From an uncultured Pelagibacteraceae bacterium (GTDB taxonomy: Bacteria; Pseudomonadota; Alphaproteobacteria; Pelagibacterales; Pelagibacteraceae): a stretch of 36,497 bases of DNA. The notes beneath the pieces are model-generated. The model had not been told where the DNA came from. It did not search any database and was given only the letters and a program-made list of their open reading frames with translations. Of the stretch, positions 15,355 through 24,340 are shown piece by piece. Numbering within the stretch: the first letter of the stretch is position 1; each line of letters begins with the position of its first letter. A program made the translations under genes and the position numbers. The stretch is taken from positions 1-36,497 of the forward strand of contig CACFGT010000014.1 in NCBI GenBank assembly GCA_902565935.1, in the 5' to 3' direction.

Positions 15355-16284
15355 TTAAAGTCTAGCTCCCATTTTTTGAATTATTTTTGAAGATAATTCA
15401 GTGCCCTTTTCTAAACTGTCTTTTGTTTGAAGTCCATTTATATATCCATGAAGAAAACCAGCAGCAAATAAATCACCCGCACCAGTTAAATCTATAATGT
15501 TTAAATTTTTTTTTACATTTACCTCTATGGTTTTTTCACCAAATATTGCAATTGCTCCTTTTTCACCTCTTGTAATTACAATTAATTTTTTTATCTGCTT
15601 TGCAAAAGTAACTACATCTTGAAAATTTTTAGCTTCTATTAAGGAAATCATCTCTTGCTCGTTTGCAAAAGTAATATCTAATTTATTTCTTACCAATTCT
15701 AAAAAATTTACTCTGTGTCTATCAACACAGAACTTATCAGATAAAGTCATGGCGATTTTGTTTGAGTATTTTATAGCTTTATTAAAGGCTTTTTGTGGTT
15801 CACCTTCATCCCATAAATAACCTTCTAAAAAAATCATATCGCTCTCTTGTAAAGTTTTTTCATTAATATCAATATCATTAATTTTCCCAGCTATCCCAAG
15901 ATAGGTAAACATAGTTCGTTCAGAGTCTGGAGTTATTAATATCAAGCAAGTTCCAGTAGGAAGTAATTCTTTTTTTTTAGAGTAAAAATAGGTTACTTTT
16001 TCTTTTTCTAGACCCTCCTGATATTTATTTCCAAGTTCATCATCATTAATTTTACCAATAAACCCAACTTTATTATTTAATTGTGAAAGACCTACAATAG
16101 AATTAGCTACTGAACCACCCGCAACAGTTTTTTCAATTTTCAGTTTTAAAAGCAAGGTTTTAAATTCATTTTCGTCAAAAGTAAGCTTCATTGTTCCTTT
16201 AGTAAGATTATTTTTAAAGAGAAAATCCTCGTTAACTTTACAGATCACATCTACAATTGCATTACCTATACCTATAATTTTCAT
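15355..16284 (-). CDS. adenosine kinase-like PfkB family sugar kinase
   Basis: A 309-residue ribokinase-fold kinase. The N-terminal MKIIGIGNAIVDVICKVNEDFL and GGSVANSIVGLSQL match bacterial adenosine kinases of alphaproteobacteria. The C-terminal signature DLTGAGDLFAAGFLHGYING holds the catalytic Asp of the GAGD anion hole. ITRGEKGAIAIFGEK is the preceding ATP-site strand. Adenosine kinase makes AMP from adenosine, salvaging nucleoside or the adenosine released by S-adenosylhomocysteine hydrolysis; another PfkB substrate cannot be excluded. It starts next to the nth stop with no gap and ends 4 bases before the oxygenase gene, so the minus-strand genes form one run. Confidence 0.85.
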   Translation of the reverse strand: MKIIGIGNAIVDVICKVNEDFLFKNNLTKGTMKLTFDENEFKTLLLKLKIEKTVAGGSVANSIVGLSQLNNKVGFIGKINDDELGNKYQEGLEKEKVTYFYSKKKELLPTGTCLILITPDSERTMFTYLGIAGKINDIDINEKTLQESDMIFLEGYLWDEGEPQKAFNKAIKYSNKIAMTLSDKFCVDRHRVNFLELVRNKLDITFANEQEMISLIEAKNFQDVVTFAKQIKKLIVITRGEKGAIAIFGEKTIEVNVKKNLNIIDLTGAGDLFAAGFLHGYINGLQTKDSLEKGTELSSKIIQKMGARL

Positions 16285-16938
16285 TTATGCTTTTTTTGTT
16301 TTTATTGGTTTTTTTCTATTAGGATAACAAGAGGTACAAATTTTACAAGTTATTCCAAAACAGTCTCTTGCTTTACAATATTCCCGGCCATAAAATATAA
16401 TTTGTAAGTGAAGTTTATTCCAATTTTTTTTTGGAAATATTCTTTTTAAATCTTTTTCTGTTTGTACAACGTTTTTACCATTAGTAAGTCCCCATCTTTG
16501 AGCAAGTCTGTGAATATGAGTATCAATTGGAAACGCTGGATGTCCGAAACCTTGAGACATAACAACACTAGCAGTTTTATGGCCTACACCTGGCAATTTT
16601 TCCAATTCCTCAAAAGTGTTGGGTACTTTGCCCTTATATTGATTTATTAAAATTTTCGATAAATTGTAAATACTTTTAGCCTTAATTCTAAAAATACCAA
16701 TTTTTTTAATTAATTTTTCAATTTTTTTTCTTCCTAATTTTACAAAGTGATAAGGTTTATAATATTTTGGATAAATATTTTTAGTTACATTATTTACATT
16801 TACATCGGTACACTGTGCAGATAACAGAACAGAGATTAAGAGTGTAAAAACATTTCGACTTTTTAGAGGAACTTTAATTTTTGGATATGTTTGATTTAAA
16901 ATTTTAGAAATTATTTTGCCTTTTTGAATTTCATTCAT
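16285..16938 (-). CDS. nth: endonuclease III (DNA glycosylase/AP lyase) with unusual Cys cluster spacing
   Basis: Nth removes oxidised pyrimidines and cuts abasic sites in base-excision repair. The 217-residue protein has VLLSAQCTDVNVN and the helix-hairpin-helix LEKLPGVGHKTASVV, with catalytic Lys in GHKTA, and the catalytic Asp in PIDTHIHRLAQRWGL. The C-terminal Fe-S region reads CKARDCFGITCKICTSC: five cysteines spaced C-x4-C-x4-C-x2-C-x2-C instead of the standard C-x6-C-x2-C-x5-C, so the 4Fe-4S ligands are rearranged or uncertain. A lysine-rich tail follows. Its first base overlaps the dapB stop, so it is translated right after dapB. Confidence 0.93.
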   Translation of the reverse strand: MNEIQKGKIISKILNQTYPKIKVPLKSRNVFTLLISVLLSAQCTDVNVNNVTKNIYPKYYKPYHFVKLGRKKIEKLIKKIGIFRIKAKSIYNLSKILINQYKGKVPNTFEELEKLPGVGHKTASVVMSQGFGHPAFPIDTHIHRLAQRWGLTNGKNVVQTEKDLKRIFPKKNWNKLHLQIIFYGREYCKARDCFGITCKICTSCYPNRKKPIKTKKA

Positions 16939-17714
16939 TATTTGAAATTCATTAAATCACGCATGGAATAAAGTCCTGATTTTTTTCTCATAATCCATTT
17001 TGCTGCTGATAGAGCTCCTTCAGAATATAATGCTCTGTCAAAAGCCTCATGATTCAAGGTAATAATCTCTTTTCCACTTGAAAACTTTACTTCATGTTCA
17101 CCAATAATTTCCCCTTTTCTAAGAGAATTAAAATTAATCTTATTAGAATATGGAAATGTTTTTTTATTCAAATATTTCTTTCCTAATAAACTATAAAAAT
17201 TTTTATTTCTTCCAACAGCTATACCTTTTCCTAACATAAGAGCAGTACCTGATGGAAAATCTTTTTTATGTTTATGATGAACTTCAAATACTTTACTTAA
17301 AAAATTTTTACCTAACGATTTTGACGCAATTTCAGTTAGATACATTAGTAGATTAATTCCTAAGCTCATATTCCCAGCTTTTAAAATTGAAATTTTCTTT
17401 GAAAATTTTTTTATTAAATTTTCCTCTTTTTTAGTAAAACCAGTTGTTCCAATTACAACTTTTTTATTTAATTTTGACGCAATTTTTAAAACTTCAAAAG
17501 TACATTTTGGTATTGAAAAATCTATTATTACATTTGCCTTTTTAAAGGTTTCAAGAGTATTTTGAGAAATTCTTACATTATTGATTTTTTTATTTGATTT
17601 CTTCATTTCTGTTAAAGCAACAATTCTAAAATTTTTATCAGATCTTACAGAAGAAATGATCTGCTTACCCATTCTACCCATACATCCAGTGATAGCTAAG
17701 TTTATTTTTTTCAT
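16938..17714 (-). CDS. dapB: 4-hydroxy-tetrahydrodipicolinate reductase
   Basis: DapB makes tetrahydrodipicolinate in the diaminopimelate/lysine pathway, feeding peptidoglycan and protein synthesis. I choose the ATG at 17714 (258 residues). The frame is open to 17765, but that part lies in the small membrane-protein gene in another frame and does not resemble DapB. The N-terminal MKKINLAITGCMGRMGK is the nucleotide-binding motif. VFEVHHKHKKDFPSGTA is the substrate and catalytic His/Lys signature. GTTGFTKKE and AGNMSLGINLL are also typical. The start overlaps the upstream stop as TAATG, indicating translational coupling; the 3' end touches nth. Confidence 0.95.
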   Translation of the reverse strand: MKKINLAITGCMGRMGKQIISSVRSDKNFRIVALTEMKKSNKKINNVRISQNTLETFKKANVIIDFSIPKCTFEVLKIASKLNKKVVIGTTGFTKKEENLIKKFSKKISILKAGNMSLGINLLMYLTEIASKSLGKNFLSKVFEVHHKHKKDFPSGTALMLGKGIAVGRNKNFYSLLGKKYLNKKTFPYSNKINFNSLRKGEIIGEHEVKFSSGKEIITLNHEAFDRALYSEGALSAAKWIMRKKSGLYSMRDLMNFK

Positions 17715-17881
17715 TAGAAGAGTAGATACAAAAGTATCACAAGAAATAAAACAATAATAGTCCAAATACTCAGATTTTTGAAAAATGTTTTTTTTTCTAA
17801 ATTAGTTTCAATAAAACTTGGTAGCACTAATATTAACACTGCAATTAAAGCAATCGCTGGAATTATTTGATCTAAATTCAT
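17714..17881 (-). CDS. small two-helix membrane protein between dnaJ and dapB
   Basis: A 55-residue frame starts at ATG 17881, 3 bases after the dnaJ stop, and ends at TAA 17714, whose last base is the A of the dapB ATG (TAATG). Two hydrophobic stretches are evident: IIPAIALIAVLILVLPSFI near residues 6-24 and IWTIIVLFLVILLYLLF near 39-55, with a charged linker ETNLEKKTFFKN between. The exact fit between dnaJ and dapB and the coupling overlap argue that it is a real gene. I do not recognise a family and propose no function beyond being a membrane peptide, perhaps mainly serving to couple dapB translation. Confidence 0.72.
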   Translation of the reverse strand: MNLDQIIPAIALIAVLILVLPSFIETNLEKKTFFKNLSIWTIIVLFLVILLYLLF

Positions 17882-17884
17882 TCA

Positions 17885-19021
17885 TTAGTTTTTCCAAAAG
17901 CTTTTAGCTTTTTGAAAAAATTTTTTTATACTAGGATTTGATCTTTCATTATCTATTTTTCTAAATTTTTCTAATAGTTCTTTTTGCTCTTTATTTAATG
18001 ATACAGGTATTTCAGTTTTTACTTGCACGTAAAGATCTCCAAAATCGCCTCTTCTCATAAAAGGCATTCCTTTCCCTTTTAACCTAAATTGTTTGCCATT
18101 TTGTGTGCCATCAGGTATTTTGATTTTTGCTTTTCCTCCATCAATAGTTGGTATTTCAATTGTTGTTCCTAGCGCAGCATCTGCAATAGAAATTGGAAAT
18201 TCATAAAATAAATTTACATCAGATCTTTTAAAAACATCATGAGATTCTACATTTATAAACAAATATAAATCTCCAGTAGTACCACCTCTTACACCTGCTT
18301 CTCCTTTACCGGCTAGTCTTATTCTTGTTCCATCGTCTACACCTTTAGGAATTGTAACAGATATTTTTTTAGAAGTTTGTTTGTTTCCCTGACCACTACA
18401 ATCACTACATGGATTTGTTATTTCTTCTCCACTACCAGCGCACTGAGGGCAAGTTTGTTGAACTGTAAAAAAACCTTGATTTGAACGAACTCTGCCATTT
18501 CCTCCACAATAAGTACACCTATCAGGACTATAACCAGGTTTCGATCCATTACCTTTACATGTGTTACATTTTTCAGTTGTAGAAAATTGAATATTTTGTT
18601 TTTTTCCTGTGTAAGCTTCTTCTAAAGATATTGATAAATCATATCTGAGGTCTGAACCTCTATTGTTAGAACTTTTTCTTGAACTTCGTCTACCCCCTCC
18701 ACCAAAATCACCAAAGAAGTCCTCAAATATATCAGAAAAATCAGAATTACTAAAACCACCAAAACCACCAAAACCACCTTTTCCACCACCGCCATTTTCA
18801 AATGCAGCATGACCAAAATTATCGTAATTTTCCTTTTTTGATTTATCAGAGAGTATACCGTAGGCCTCACTTGCTTCTTTAAATTTGTCTTCAGCAGCCT
18901 TATCTCCAGGATTTTTATCAGGATGATACTTTACAGCTAATTTTCTGTAAGCAGATTTTAACTCATCAGCAGAAGCATTTCTATTTACGCCGAGAACGTC
19001 GTAATAATCTCTTTTAGCCAT
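17885..19021 (-). CDS. dnaJ: molecular chaperone DnaJ (type I Hsp40)
   Basis: DnaJ delivers unfolded clients to DnaK and stimulates its ATPase. The 378-residue protein has all type I parts: a J domain starting [17 protein letters not shown] with the HPD motif in [10 protein letters not shown], a Gly/Phe-rich linker with GGFGGFGGF near residues 75-105, four CxxCxGxG zinc repeats ([32 protein letters not shown]), and two beta-sandwich client-binding domains. It lies 28 bp downstream of dnaK on the same strand and would be expressed from the dnaK heat-shock promoter. Confidence 0.98.
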   Translation of the reverse strand: MAKRDYYDVLGVNRNASADELKSAYRKLAVKYHPDKNPGDKAAEDKFKEASEAYGILSDKSKKENYDNFGHAAFENGGGGKGGFGGFGGFSNSDFSDIFEDFFGDFGGGGRRSSRKSSNNRGSDLRYDLSISLEEAYTGKKQNIQFSTTEKCNTCKGNGSKPGYSPDRCTYCGGNGRVRSNQGFFTVQQTCPQCAGSGEEITNPCSDCSGQGNKQTSKKISVTIPKGVDDGTRIRLAGKGEAGVRGGTTGDLYLFINVESHDVFKRSDVNLFYEFPISIADAALGTTIEIPTIDGGKAKIKIPDGTQNGKQFRLKGKGMPFMRRGDFGDLYVQVKTEIPVSLNKEQKELLEKFRKIDNERSNPSIKKFFQKAKSFWKN

Positions 19022-19049
19022 TTATTTAACCTGGACAAATAGATGTCAG

Positions 19050-20975
19050 TTAAGCGCTTTTCTCTTTATTCTCGTCTTTTACTTCTTCAAAATCCGCATC
19101 AACAACATTATCGTCTTTTTTTTCCTTATTATCATTACCATCATCTTTATTTGAGTCTGGTTTTTTATTTTGTTGGGATTTATATATCGCTTCTCCAAGT
19201 TTCATTGATGACTGAACCAAAGCTTCTGTTTTCTTCTTTATGTCTTCAATGTTTTCACCTTTAAGAGCTTCTTTAAGTGCAGAAGAATTATCTTCAATAG
19301 CTTTTTTCTCCTCATCAGAAATTTTAGAACCATGTTCTTTAAGATTTTTATCAGTTGAATGAATTAAAGTATCTGCTTGATTTCTAACCTCTACGGCTTC
19401 TCTTTTCTTTTTATCAGCTTCTTTATTTGCTTCTGCATCCTTAACCATTTTTTCTATTTCCTCGTCACTTAGACCTCCAGATGCTTGAATTTGAATTTTT
19501 TGCTCTTTTCCAGTACCTTTATCCTTCGCAGATACATTTACGATACCATTTGCGTCTATATCGAACGTCACCTCGATTTGAGGGACCCCTCTAGGCGCAG
19601 GCGCTATACCTATAAGTTCAAAGTTACCTAATAATTTATTGTCTGTCGCCATTTCTCTTTCACCCTGAAGAACTCTAATGGATACAGCTGGCTGATTATC
19701 CTCTGCTGTTGAAAAAACCTGACTCTTTTTCGTAGGTATAGTAGTATTTTTTTCGATGAGCTTTGTTGATACTCCACCTAAAGTTTCTATACCAAGTGAT
19801 AATGGCGTTACATCAAGCAATAAAACATCTTTAACATCTCCTTGTAAAACACCAGCCTGAATTGCAGCCCCCATTGCTACCACTTCATCAGGATTGACAC
19901 TTTTATTTGGATCTTTACCAAAGAAATTTTTTACTTCCTCGATAACTTTTGGCATTCTGGTCATTCCTCCAACCATAACAACTTCATCAATTTCATTGGC
20001 TGTTATCCCTGCGTCTTTTAAAGCAGTTTTACATGGTGGTAAAGTTTTAGCGATTAAGTCTTCTACTAAAGCTTCAAGTTTTGCTCTAGTCATCTTTAAG
20101 TTTATGTGTTTAGGGCCAGTTTTATCAGCTGTGATAAAAGGTAAATTTATATCAGTTTGTTCTGCAGCAGACAGTTCGATCTTAGCTTTTTCTGCAGCTT
20201 CTTTTAATCTTTGTAGAGCAAGTTTATCTGATTTTAAATCTATTCCTGAATCTTTTTTAAATTCAGCAATTAAATACTCAACAATAGTATTATCAAAATC
20301 TTCACCACCTAAAAAAGTATCACCGTTAGTTGATTTTACCTCAAATACGCCATCACCCAATTCAAGTATTGATACGTCAAAAGTACCACCTCCTAAATCA
20401 TAGACTGCAATTTTTTTATTTTGTTTTTTATCTAAACCATATGCAAGTGATGCAGCAGTTGGTTCGTTAATAATTCTCAAAACTTCTAATCCTGCAATTT
20501 TACCAGCGTCCTTAGTCGCTTGTCTTTGTGCATCATTAAAATATGCGGGCACAGTTATAACTGCTTTTGTTACCGCTTGACCTAAATATTTTTCAGCTGT
20601 TTCTTTCATTTTTTGAAGTATAAAAGCAGAAATTTGAGACGGAGAGTACTTGTTTCCTTTAGCTTCAATCCAGGCATCACCTTTTTCAGAATTTACAATT
20701 TTGAATGGTGCAGCCTGAATATCTTTTTTTACAGTTGGATCTTCAAAATTTCTTCCAATTAATCTTTTTACGGCAAATATAGTATTTTCGGGGTTAGTGA
20801 CAGCCTGTCTTTTTGCAGGTTGGCCAATTAATTTTTCATTCTCCTCAGTAAAAGCTACAACGGATGGAGTTGTTCTTGCACCTTCCGCATTTTCTAAAAC
20901 TTTAGCTTGGCTACCATCCATAATGGCAACACAAGAATTAGTCGTTCCAAGGTCTATTCCAATTATTTTACTCAT
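19050..20975 (-). CDS. dnaK: molecular chaperone DnaK (Hsp70)
   Basis: DnaK is the ATP-driven Hsp70 chaperone. It is 641 residues, full length. The nucleotide-binding domain shows [30 protein letters not shown] and [13 protein letters not shown]. The substrate-binding domain follows the linker [16 protein letters not shown]. The helical lid ends in an acidic, lysine-rich disordered tail with [13 protein letters not shown], the conserved C-terminal segment. It is followed by dnaJ and preceded, after a 60-bp gap, by grpE on the same strand. The gap contains an RpoH-type promoter, so dnaKJ can be induced separately from grpE. Confidence 0.98.
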   Translation of the reverse strand: MSKIIGIDLGTTNSCVAIMDGSQAKVLENAEGARTTPSVVAFTEENEKLIGQPAKRQAVTNPENTIFAVKRLIGRNFEDPTVKKDIQAAPFKIVNSEKGDAWIEAKGNKYSPSQISAFILQKMKETAEKYLGQAVTKAVITVPAYFNDAQRQATKDAGKIAGLEVLRIINEPTAASLAYGLDKKQNKKIAVYDLGGGTFDVSILELGDGVFEVKSTNGDTFLGGEDFDNTIVEYLIAEFKKDSGIDLKSDKLALQRLKEAAEKAKIELSAAEQTDINLPFITADKTGPKHINLKMTRAKLEALVEDLIAKTLPPCKTALKDAGITANEIDEVVMVGGMTRMPKVIEEVKNFFGKDPNKSVNPDEVVAMGAAIQAGVLQGDVKDVLLLDVTPLSLGIETLGGVSTKLIEKNTTIPTKKSQVFSTAEDNQPAVSIRVLQGEREMATDNKLLGNFELIGIAPAPRGVPQIEVTFDIDANGIVNVSAKDKGTGKEQKIQIQASGGLSDEEIEKMVKDAEANKEADKKKREAVEVRNQADTLIHSTDKNLKEHGSKISDEEKKAIEDNSSALKEALKGENIEDIKKKTEALVQSSMKLGEAIYKSQQNKKPDSNKDDGNDNKEKKDDNVVDADFEEVKDENKEKSA

Positions 20976-20995
20976 ATTGTTTTCTCTTAGCGTTC

Positions 20996-21023
20996 ATATA
21001 GGGGTTAAATTCGATTCTACAAG
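20996..21023 (-). promoter_or_regulatory. RpoH (sigma-32) type heat-shock promoter of dnaK
   Basis: On the minus strand CTTGTA (21023-21018), 13 bases, then CCCCTATAT (21004-20996) match the heat-shock sigma consensus CTTGAAA-N11-16-CCCCATNT with few changes. The predicted start of transcription is close to 20990, leaving a leader of about 15 bases before the dnaK ATG at 20975. No CIRCE inverted repeat (HrcA site) was seen here, so control is likely through RpoH alone. Confidence 0.7.
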
Positions 21024-21035
21024 CTGGTACAAACA

Positions 21036-21668
21036 TTATTTCTTATCTAAATTTTCTTTATTTTTCTCAGGTTTTTCCTCTTTATTTGAGGTTTTTTTTG
21101 ATACACCAACCAAAGAAGGTCTTAATAATCGATCTTTAATAGTGAAACCTTTTTGGATTTCTTGAACTATTGTTCCAGGTTCTTTGTTATCATCATCAAT
21201 TTCCATCATAGCTTGATGGAAATTAGGATCTAATTTTTTACCTAAACTTTCTATAGGTTTGATATTATTTTTTAAAAAAATGGAAATCAAATCTTTATCA
21301 ATTATTTCCAAATGTTCTAAAGTTTTCTTCAAAGCATCAGAATTTTTTAGACTTTCATCATTTTGTAAAATTTGTTTTGATCTCTCTAAATTGTCAATTA
21401 AAGATAAAGCTTCTTTGGCAAATGCAAACCCTCCATATTCATAAGCATCTTCTTTTTCTTTTTCATACCTTCGTCTTTGATTTTCCATTTCAGCAAAAGT
21501 TCTTGCTAATTTATCTTCAAGCTCAAGTATCTTTTGCTCTGGAGTTATTTCCGACTTCTCGTCAACTTTACTTTCTGTTTCACTCTCTGAATTTTTTGTC
21601 TCTTGTTCAGACGTGTTATCTTCATTTTGATTTTGAGAAGGTTTTGTGAAGTTTTCCTCTTTTTCCAT
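21036..21668 (-). CDS. grpE: nucleotide exchange factor GrpE
   Basis: GrpE releases ADP from DnaK. The 210-residue protein has an acidic, disordered N-terminus rich in Glu/Ser/Asn, a long coiled coil (ILELEDKLARTFAEMENQRRRYEKEKE), and the conserved beta domain with SLGKKLDPNFHQAMMEI and KGFTIKDRLLRPSLVGVSKK. The C-terminal tail is lysine-rich. It lies 60 bp upstream of dnaK and starts 36 bp from the divergent rdgB. The hrcA gene that often precedes grpE is not present here. Confidence 0.95.
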   Translation of the reverse strand: MEKEENFTKPSQNQNEDNTSEQETKNSESETESKVDEKSEITPEQKILELEDKLARTFAEMENQRRRYEKEKEDAYEYGGFAFAKEALSLIDNLERSKQILQNDESLKNSDALKKTLEHLEIIDKDLISIFLKNNIKPIESLGKKLDPNFHQAMMEIDDDNKEPGTIVQEIQKGFTIKDRLLRPSLVGVSKKTSNKEEKPEKNKENLDKK

Positions 21669-21704
21669 AAGAGGATATATGGTAAGAAAATTTTATATTT
21701 CTAG

Positions 21705-22307
21705 ATGGTAAAACAAAATATTAAGCAATTGCTAATAGGCACTAATAATAGTGGAAAACTTAAAGAAATAAGAGATTTATTACCTAAATACATAAAAACT
21801 TTTTCTACCCATGATTTTAAACTCAAAAGCCCAAAGGAAAACGGTAAAACTTTTGAGCAAAATTCACTTATCAAATCGAAATATTTTTCAAAAAGAACAG
21901 GCTTAATCTGTCTTGCTGACGACTCAGGTTTAGAAATAGATATTTTAAAAAAAAGACCTGGTATTTATTCTGCTCGATGGGGTGGTAAAAATGGAGATTT
22001 TAAGAAAGCTATCAAAAAAGTCTATATCGAATTAAAAAAAAAAAAGGTTAATTGGAAGAAAGACAAAATTAGAGCGAGATTTGTATGTGCATTATCTTTG
22101 AGCAATCTGAATAAAAAAATAGTTTGTGTTATTGGAAAAGTTGAAGGAACTATTTCTAGTAAACCAAAAGGATTAAATGGTTTTGGCTATGATCCAATTT
22201 TTATACCTTTAAAAAAAAATGAAACATTTGCTGAAATGAAGCCTTCAAAAAAATATAAATTAGATCACCGTTATAAAGCTTTTAAAAAAATTAAAAAATT
22301 TCTATAA
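21705..22307 (+). CDS. rdgB: RdgB/HAM1 family non-canonical purine NTP pyrophosphatase
   Basis: This enzyme hydrolyses dITP, ITP and XTP to monophosphates, keeping deaminated purines out of DNA and RNA. The 200-residue protein has the family signatures LLIGTNNSGKLKEIRDLL (substrate loop), GKTFEQNSLIKSKYF, LADDSGLEID with the metal-binding Asp pair, RPGIYSARWGG and the C-terminal GFGYDPIFIPLKKNETFAEM. All expected motifs are present. Its 3' end overlaps the convergent LppC-like gene by 17 bp; its start is 36 bp from divergent grpE. Confidence 0.95.
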   Translation: MVKQNIKQLLIGTNNSGKLKEIRDLLPKYIKTFSTHDFKLKSPKENGKTFEQNSLIKSKYFSKRTGLICLADDSGLEIDILKKRPGIYSARWGGKNGDFKKAIKKVYIELKKKKVNWKKDKIRARFVCALSLSNLNKKIVCVIGKVEGTISSKPKGLNGFGYDPIFIPLKKNETFAEMKPSKKYKLDHRYKAFKKIKKFL

Positions 22308-23445
22308 GATCACCATCTTTGATTTGGTAAAAGTTGAGTCTATGATAAATTTTATTATCTTTTATGTCAAAGATACCTATTTTTCCTTTAAATGAATTTT
22401 TCTTTTTAAAAAGTTTATTTAAATCTGTTATTTCATTATTTAAGGATAAGAAATATATAAGTCCCACTAAATCATAACTTAGAAGAGACAAATGATTTGG
22501 TTTTCTTTTAAACTCCTTAAAGAATTTATTTTCAAAATCTATCAAATTTTTATTACTTATCGATGGATAGCTTATGGGTTGTATGGCTTTTTCTTTGAAT
22601 AAACTTTCATCAAACCATTGATTAAATGTAATAATATATTTATCTTCTGGGGAAACATCTGTATATAAAAGAGAGGTAATTACACTTTTTAAACTTTCAC
22701 TAAAGTCAGATATTATTACAGAGTCAAAATTTACATTTCCAATAGTATATCTTTTTTCTAATTTTTCTAATTGCTTTTCTTTATCAACAAGATCTGACTC
22801 TTCTACCCTTTTTATTTCGTCTGCTAGATTTTGTTTTCTTATTTTATAATTTGTAATTTCTTCTATCTGTGCAGTTAATTTAGTTGGTTCTGTATCATAA
22901 ATATAATGTTTAAAGATTTTGATTTTTGACTCTCTCAATGCCTTTTTAATTTCTATTTTATAATCTATATTTGGTGTGAGTAAGATGGTTTTTTTAATCT
23001 CATTTTCCTCAATAAATTTTTTGATGGTATTTAATTGTGATGTAGCATTAACTCCAGTGCTTATAACGTTATTTGGCAAATTTAATGTTTTGTTTGTCAG
23101 TGATAAAAAAGTCATACTTTGTAATTCATTCAAATAGACTAAATTTTTATAAAAGATAGGCCCAATGACTATTTGTACTCCTAATTCTTTTAACTCTATT
23201 GCTGAAGCTAAAGTTTTTTTTGGGTCTGAGGCTGTGTCTCGAGGATAAATTTCCACTTTATCACTTCCAATGTCCTCAAGTGCTATTTGGGTTGATTGAA
23301 CTAATAGTTTACCTAAAAGTTTATCTTCCCCGGTTAATGGTATTAAAAGCCCTATTTTGATTTTTTCGTTTGAAGCATTAGATGTCTTGTAAATAGTTAA
23401 GAAACTTAAACACAATAATAAAACAATTTTAAAAATTTTATTCAT
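22291..23445 (-). CDS. LppC/penicillin-binding-protein-activator-like periplasmic protein
   Basis: This 384-residue protein has a signal peptide (hydrophobic LLLCLSFLTIYKT, likely cleavage near SNA at 23-25) and a periplasmic-binding-protein type I fold: IKIGLLIPLTGEDKLLGK, ALEDIG, DPKKTLASAIELKELGVQIVIGPIF, and SLLSYDLVGLIYFLS near the end. A charged helical insert (ADEIKRVEESDLVDKEKQLEKLEKRY) is present in this family. It diverges from rsmI, the arrangement of lpoA (yraM) and rsmI (yraL) in gamma-proteobacteria, so a role in activating cell-wall synthesis is plausible. No lipobox cysteine directly follows the signal, so it may be soluble. Alternative: an amino-acid ABC-transporter binding protein, but no transporter genes are nearby. 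Confidence 0.78.
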   Translation of the reverse strand: MNKIFKIVLLLCLSFLTIYKTSNASNEKIKIGLLIPLTGEDKLLGKLLVQSTQIALEDIGSDKVEIYPRDTASDPKKTLASAIELKELGVQIVIGPIFYKNLVYLNELQSMTFLSLTNKTLNLPNNVISTGVNATSQLNTIKKFIEENEIKKTILLTPNIDYKIEIKKALRESKIKIFKHYIYDTEPTKLTAQIEEITNYKIRKQNLADEIKRVEESDLVDKEKQLEKLEKRYTIGNVNFDSVIISDFSESLKSVITSLLYTDVSPEDKYIITFNQWFDESLFKEKAIQPISYPSISNKNLIDFENKFFKEFKRKPNHLSLLSYDLVGLIYFLSLNNEITDLNKLFKKKNSFKGKIGIFDIKDNKIYHRLNFYQIKDGDLIEIF

Positions 23446-23476
23446 ATTTATTATATTATATTATTAAACTAAAATT

Positions 23477-24340
23477 ATGTCTGAAAATGTGCCATCATCA
23501 AAAATAGATACAAAACAAGGACTATACTTAATATCTACTCCTATAGGAAATCTTAATGATATTACATTTAGAGCAATTGATGTTTTAAGGAAATCTAATT
23601 TTATACTTTGTGAGGATACCCGAGTATCAAAAAAATTACTTAATAAATATAAGATTCATGCAGAATTAATCTCAAATCACAAATTTAATGAAAAAAAAAA
23701 TCTTACTAAAATAATACAATTGTTAAAATCAGGGTCAGTCGTATCATTAGTTTCTGATGCTGGAACTCCGAACATATCTGATCCTGGAGCAATTTTAGTT
23801 GATGAATGTAGAAAAAACGAAATTGATATCATTCCTATTCCTGGCCCTTCAGCAGTTACAACAGCAATTTCAGTTAGTGGTTTTTCAAATGAATTTTATT
23901 TTTATGGTTTTTTTCCAGAAAAAATTAAAGATTTGAAACAAGATATGATTAATCTATTTCAATTAAACTGCTCAATAATTTTTTTTATTTCATCAAATAA
24001 ATTCAAAAAAATGATTTCAACTATTAAAGATATATTTCCAGGTAGACAAATTCTGATTTGTCGTGAAATGACAAAATTTTATGAGGAGTATATAAAAATT
24101 CCAGTTGAAAAATTAGATAAAATCAAAATAGAGATGAAAGGAGAATTAACAATAGTGATTTCTCCAAAAATTTTTAAAAAAAGTGCTTCACAAAAATTAG
24201 ATGAATCAGATAAAAGGATAATAGATTTAATAATTAACAAATTAAGCATGAAAGAAATATCTAATCTAATTAATATTAAACATAAAGTTTCAAAAAAAGA
24301 GATTTATAATTATTGTTTAAAACTTAAAAATGAAAAATAA
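23477..24340 (+). CDS. rsmI: 16S rRNA (cytidine(1402)-2'-O)-methyltransferase RsmI
   Basis: RsmI methylates the 2'-OH of C1402 in the 16S rRNA decoding centre. The 287-residue protein shows LYLISTPIGNLNDITFRAI, CEDTRVSKKLL, LVSDAGTPNISDPGAILV and IPIPGPSAVTTAISVSGF, all typical tetrapyrrole-methylase-fold motifs of RsmI. The C-terminal helical domain DESDKRIIDLIINKLSMKEISN is present. The 3' end overlaps the BON-domain gene by 11 bp, suggesting coupled translation. The yraN gene often next to rsmI is not here. Confidence 0.95.
   Translation: MSENVPSSKIDTKQGLYLISTPIGNLNDITFRAIDVLRKSNFILCEDTRVSKKLLNKYKIHAELISNHKFNEKKNLTKIIQLLKSGSVVSLVSDAGTPNISDPGAILVDECRKNEIDIIPIPGPSAVTTAISVSGFSNEFYFYGFFPEKIKDLKQDMINLFQLNCSIIFFISSNKFKKMISTIKDIFPGRQILICREMTKFYEEYIKIPVEKLDKIKIEMKGELTIVISPKIFKKSASQKLDESDKRIIDLIINKLSMKEISNLINIKHKVSKKEIYNYCLKLKNEK

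Noticed and set aside
17715-17765. Extended N-terminus of DapB from an upstream ATG at 17765
   Set aside because: The extra residues do not resemble DapB, and the stretch is coding in another frame for the small membrane protein; the TAATG junction supports 17714.
18750-18790. Short repeated ACCACCAAAACC-type units that look like a repeat array
   Set aside because: They encode the Gly/Phe-rich linker of DnaJ on the minus strand; no spacers, so not a CRISPR.
19894-20403. 169-codon plus-strand open frame inside dnaK
   Set aside because: It is antisense to the conserved DnaK core; its composition (Ser/Pro/Lys-rich) is the mirror of DnaK codons, and it has no ribosome-binding site or family motif.
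21142-21148. parS half-site GTGAAAC in grpE
   Set aside because: A lone 7-base half-site without the inverted partner occurs by chance.
20797-21165. 122-codon plus-strand open frame across dnaK start and grpE end
   Set aside because: It runs antisense to two real genes and across the heat-shock promoter; no recognisable protein.
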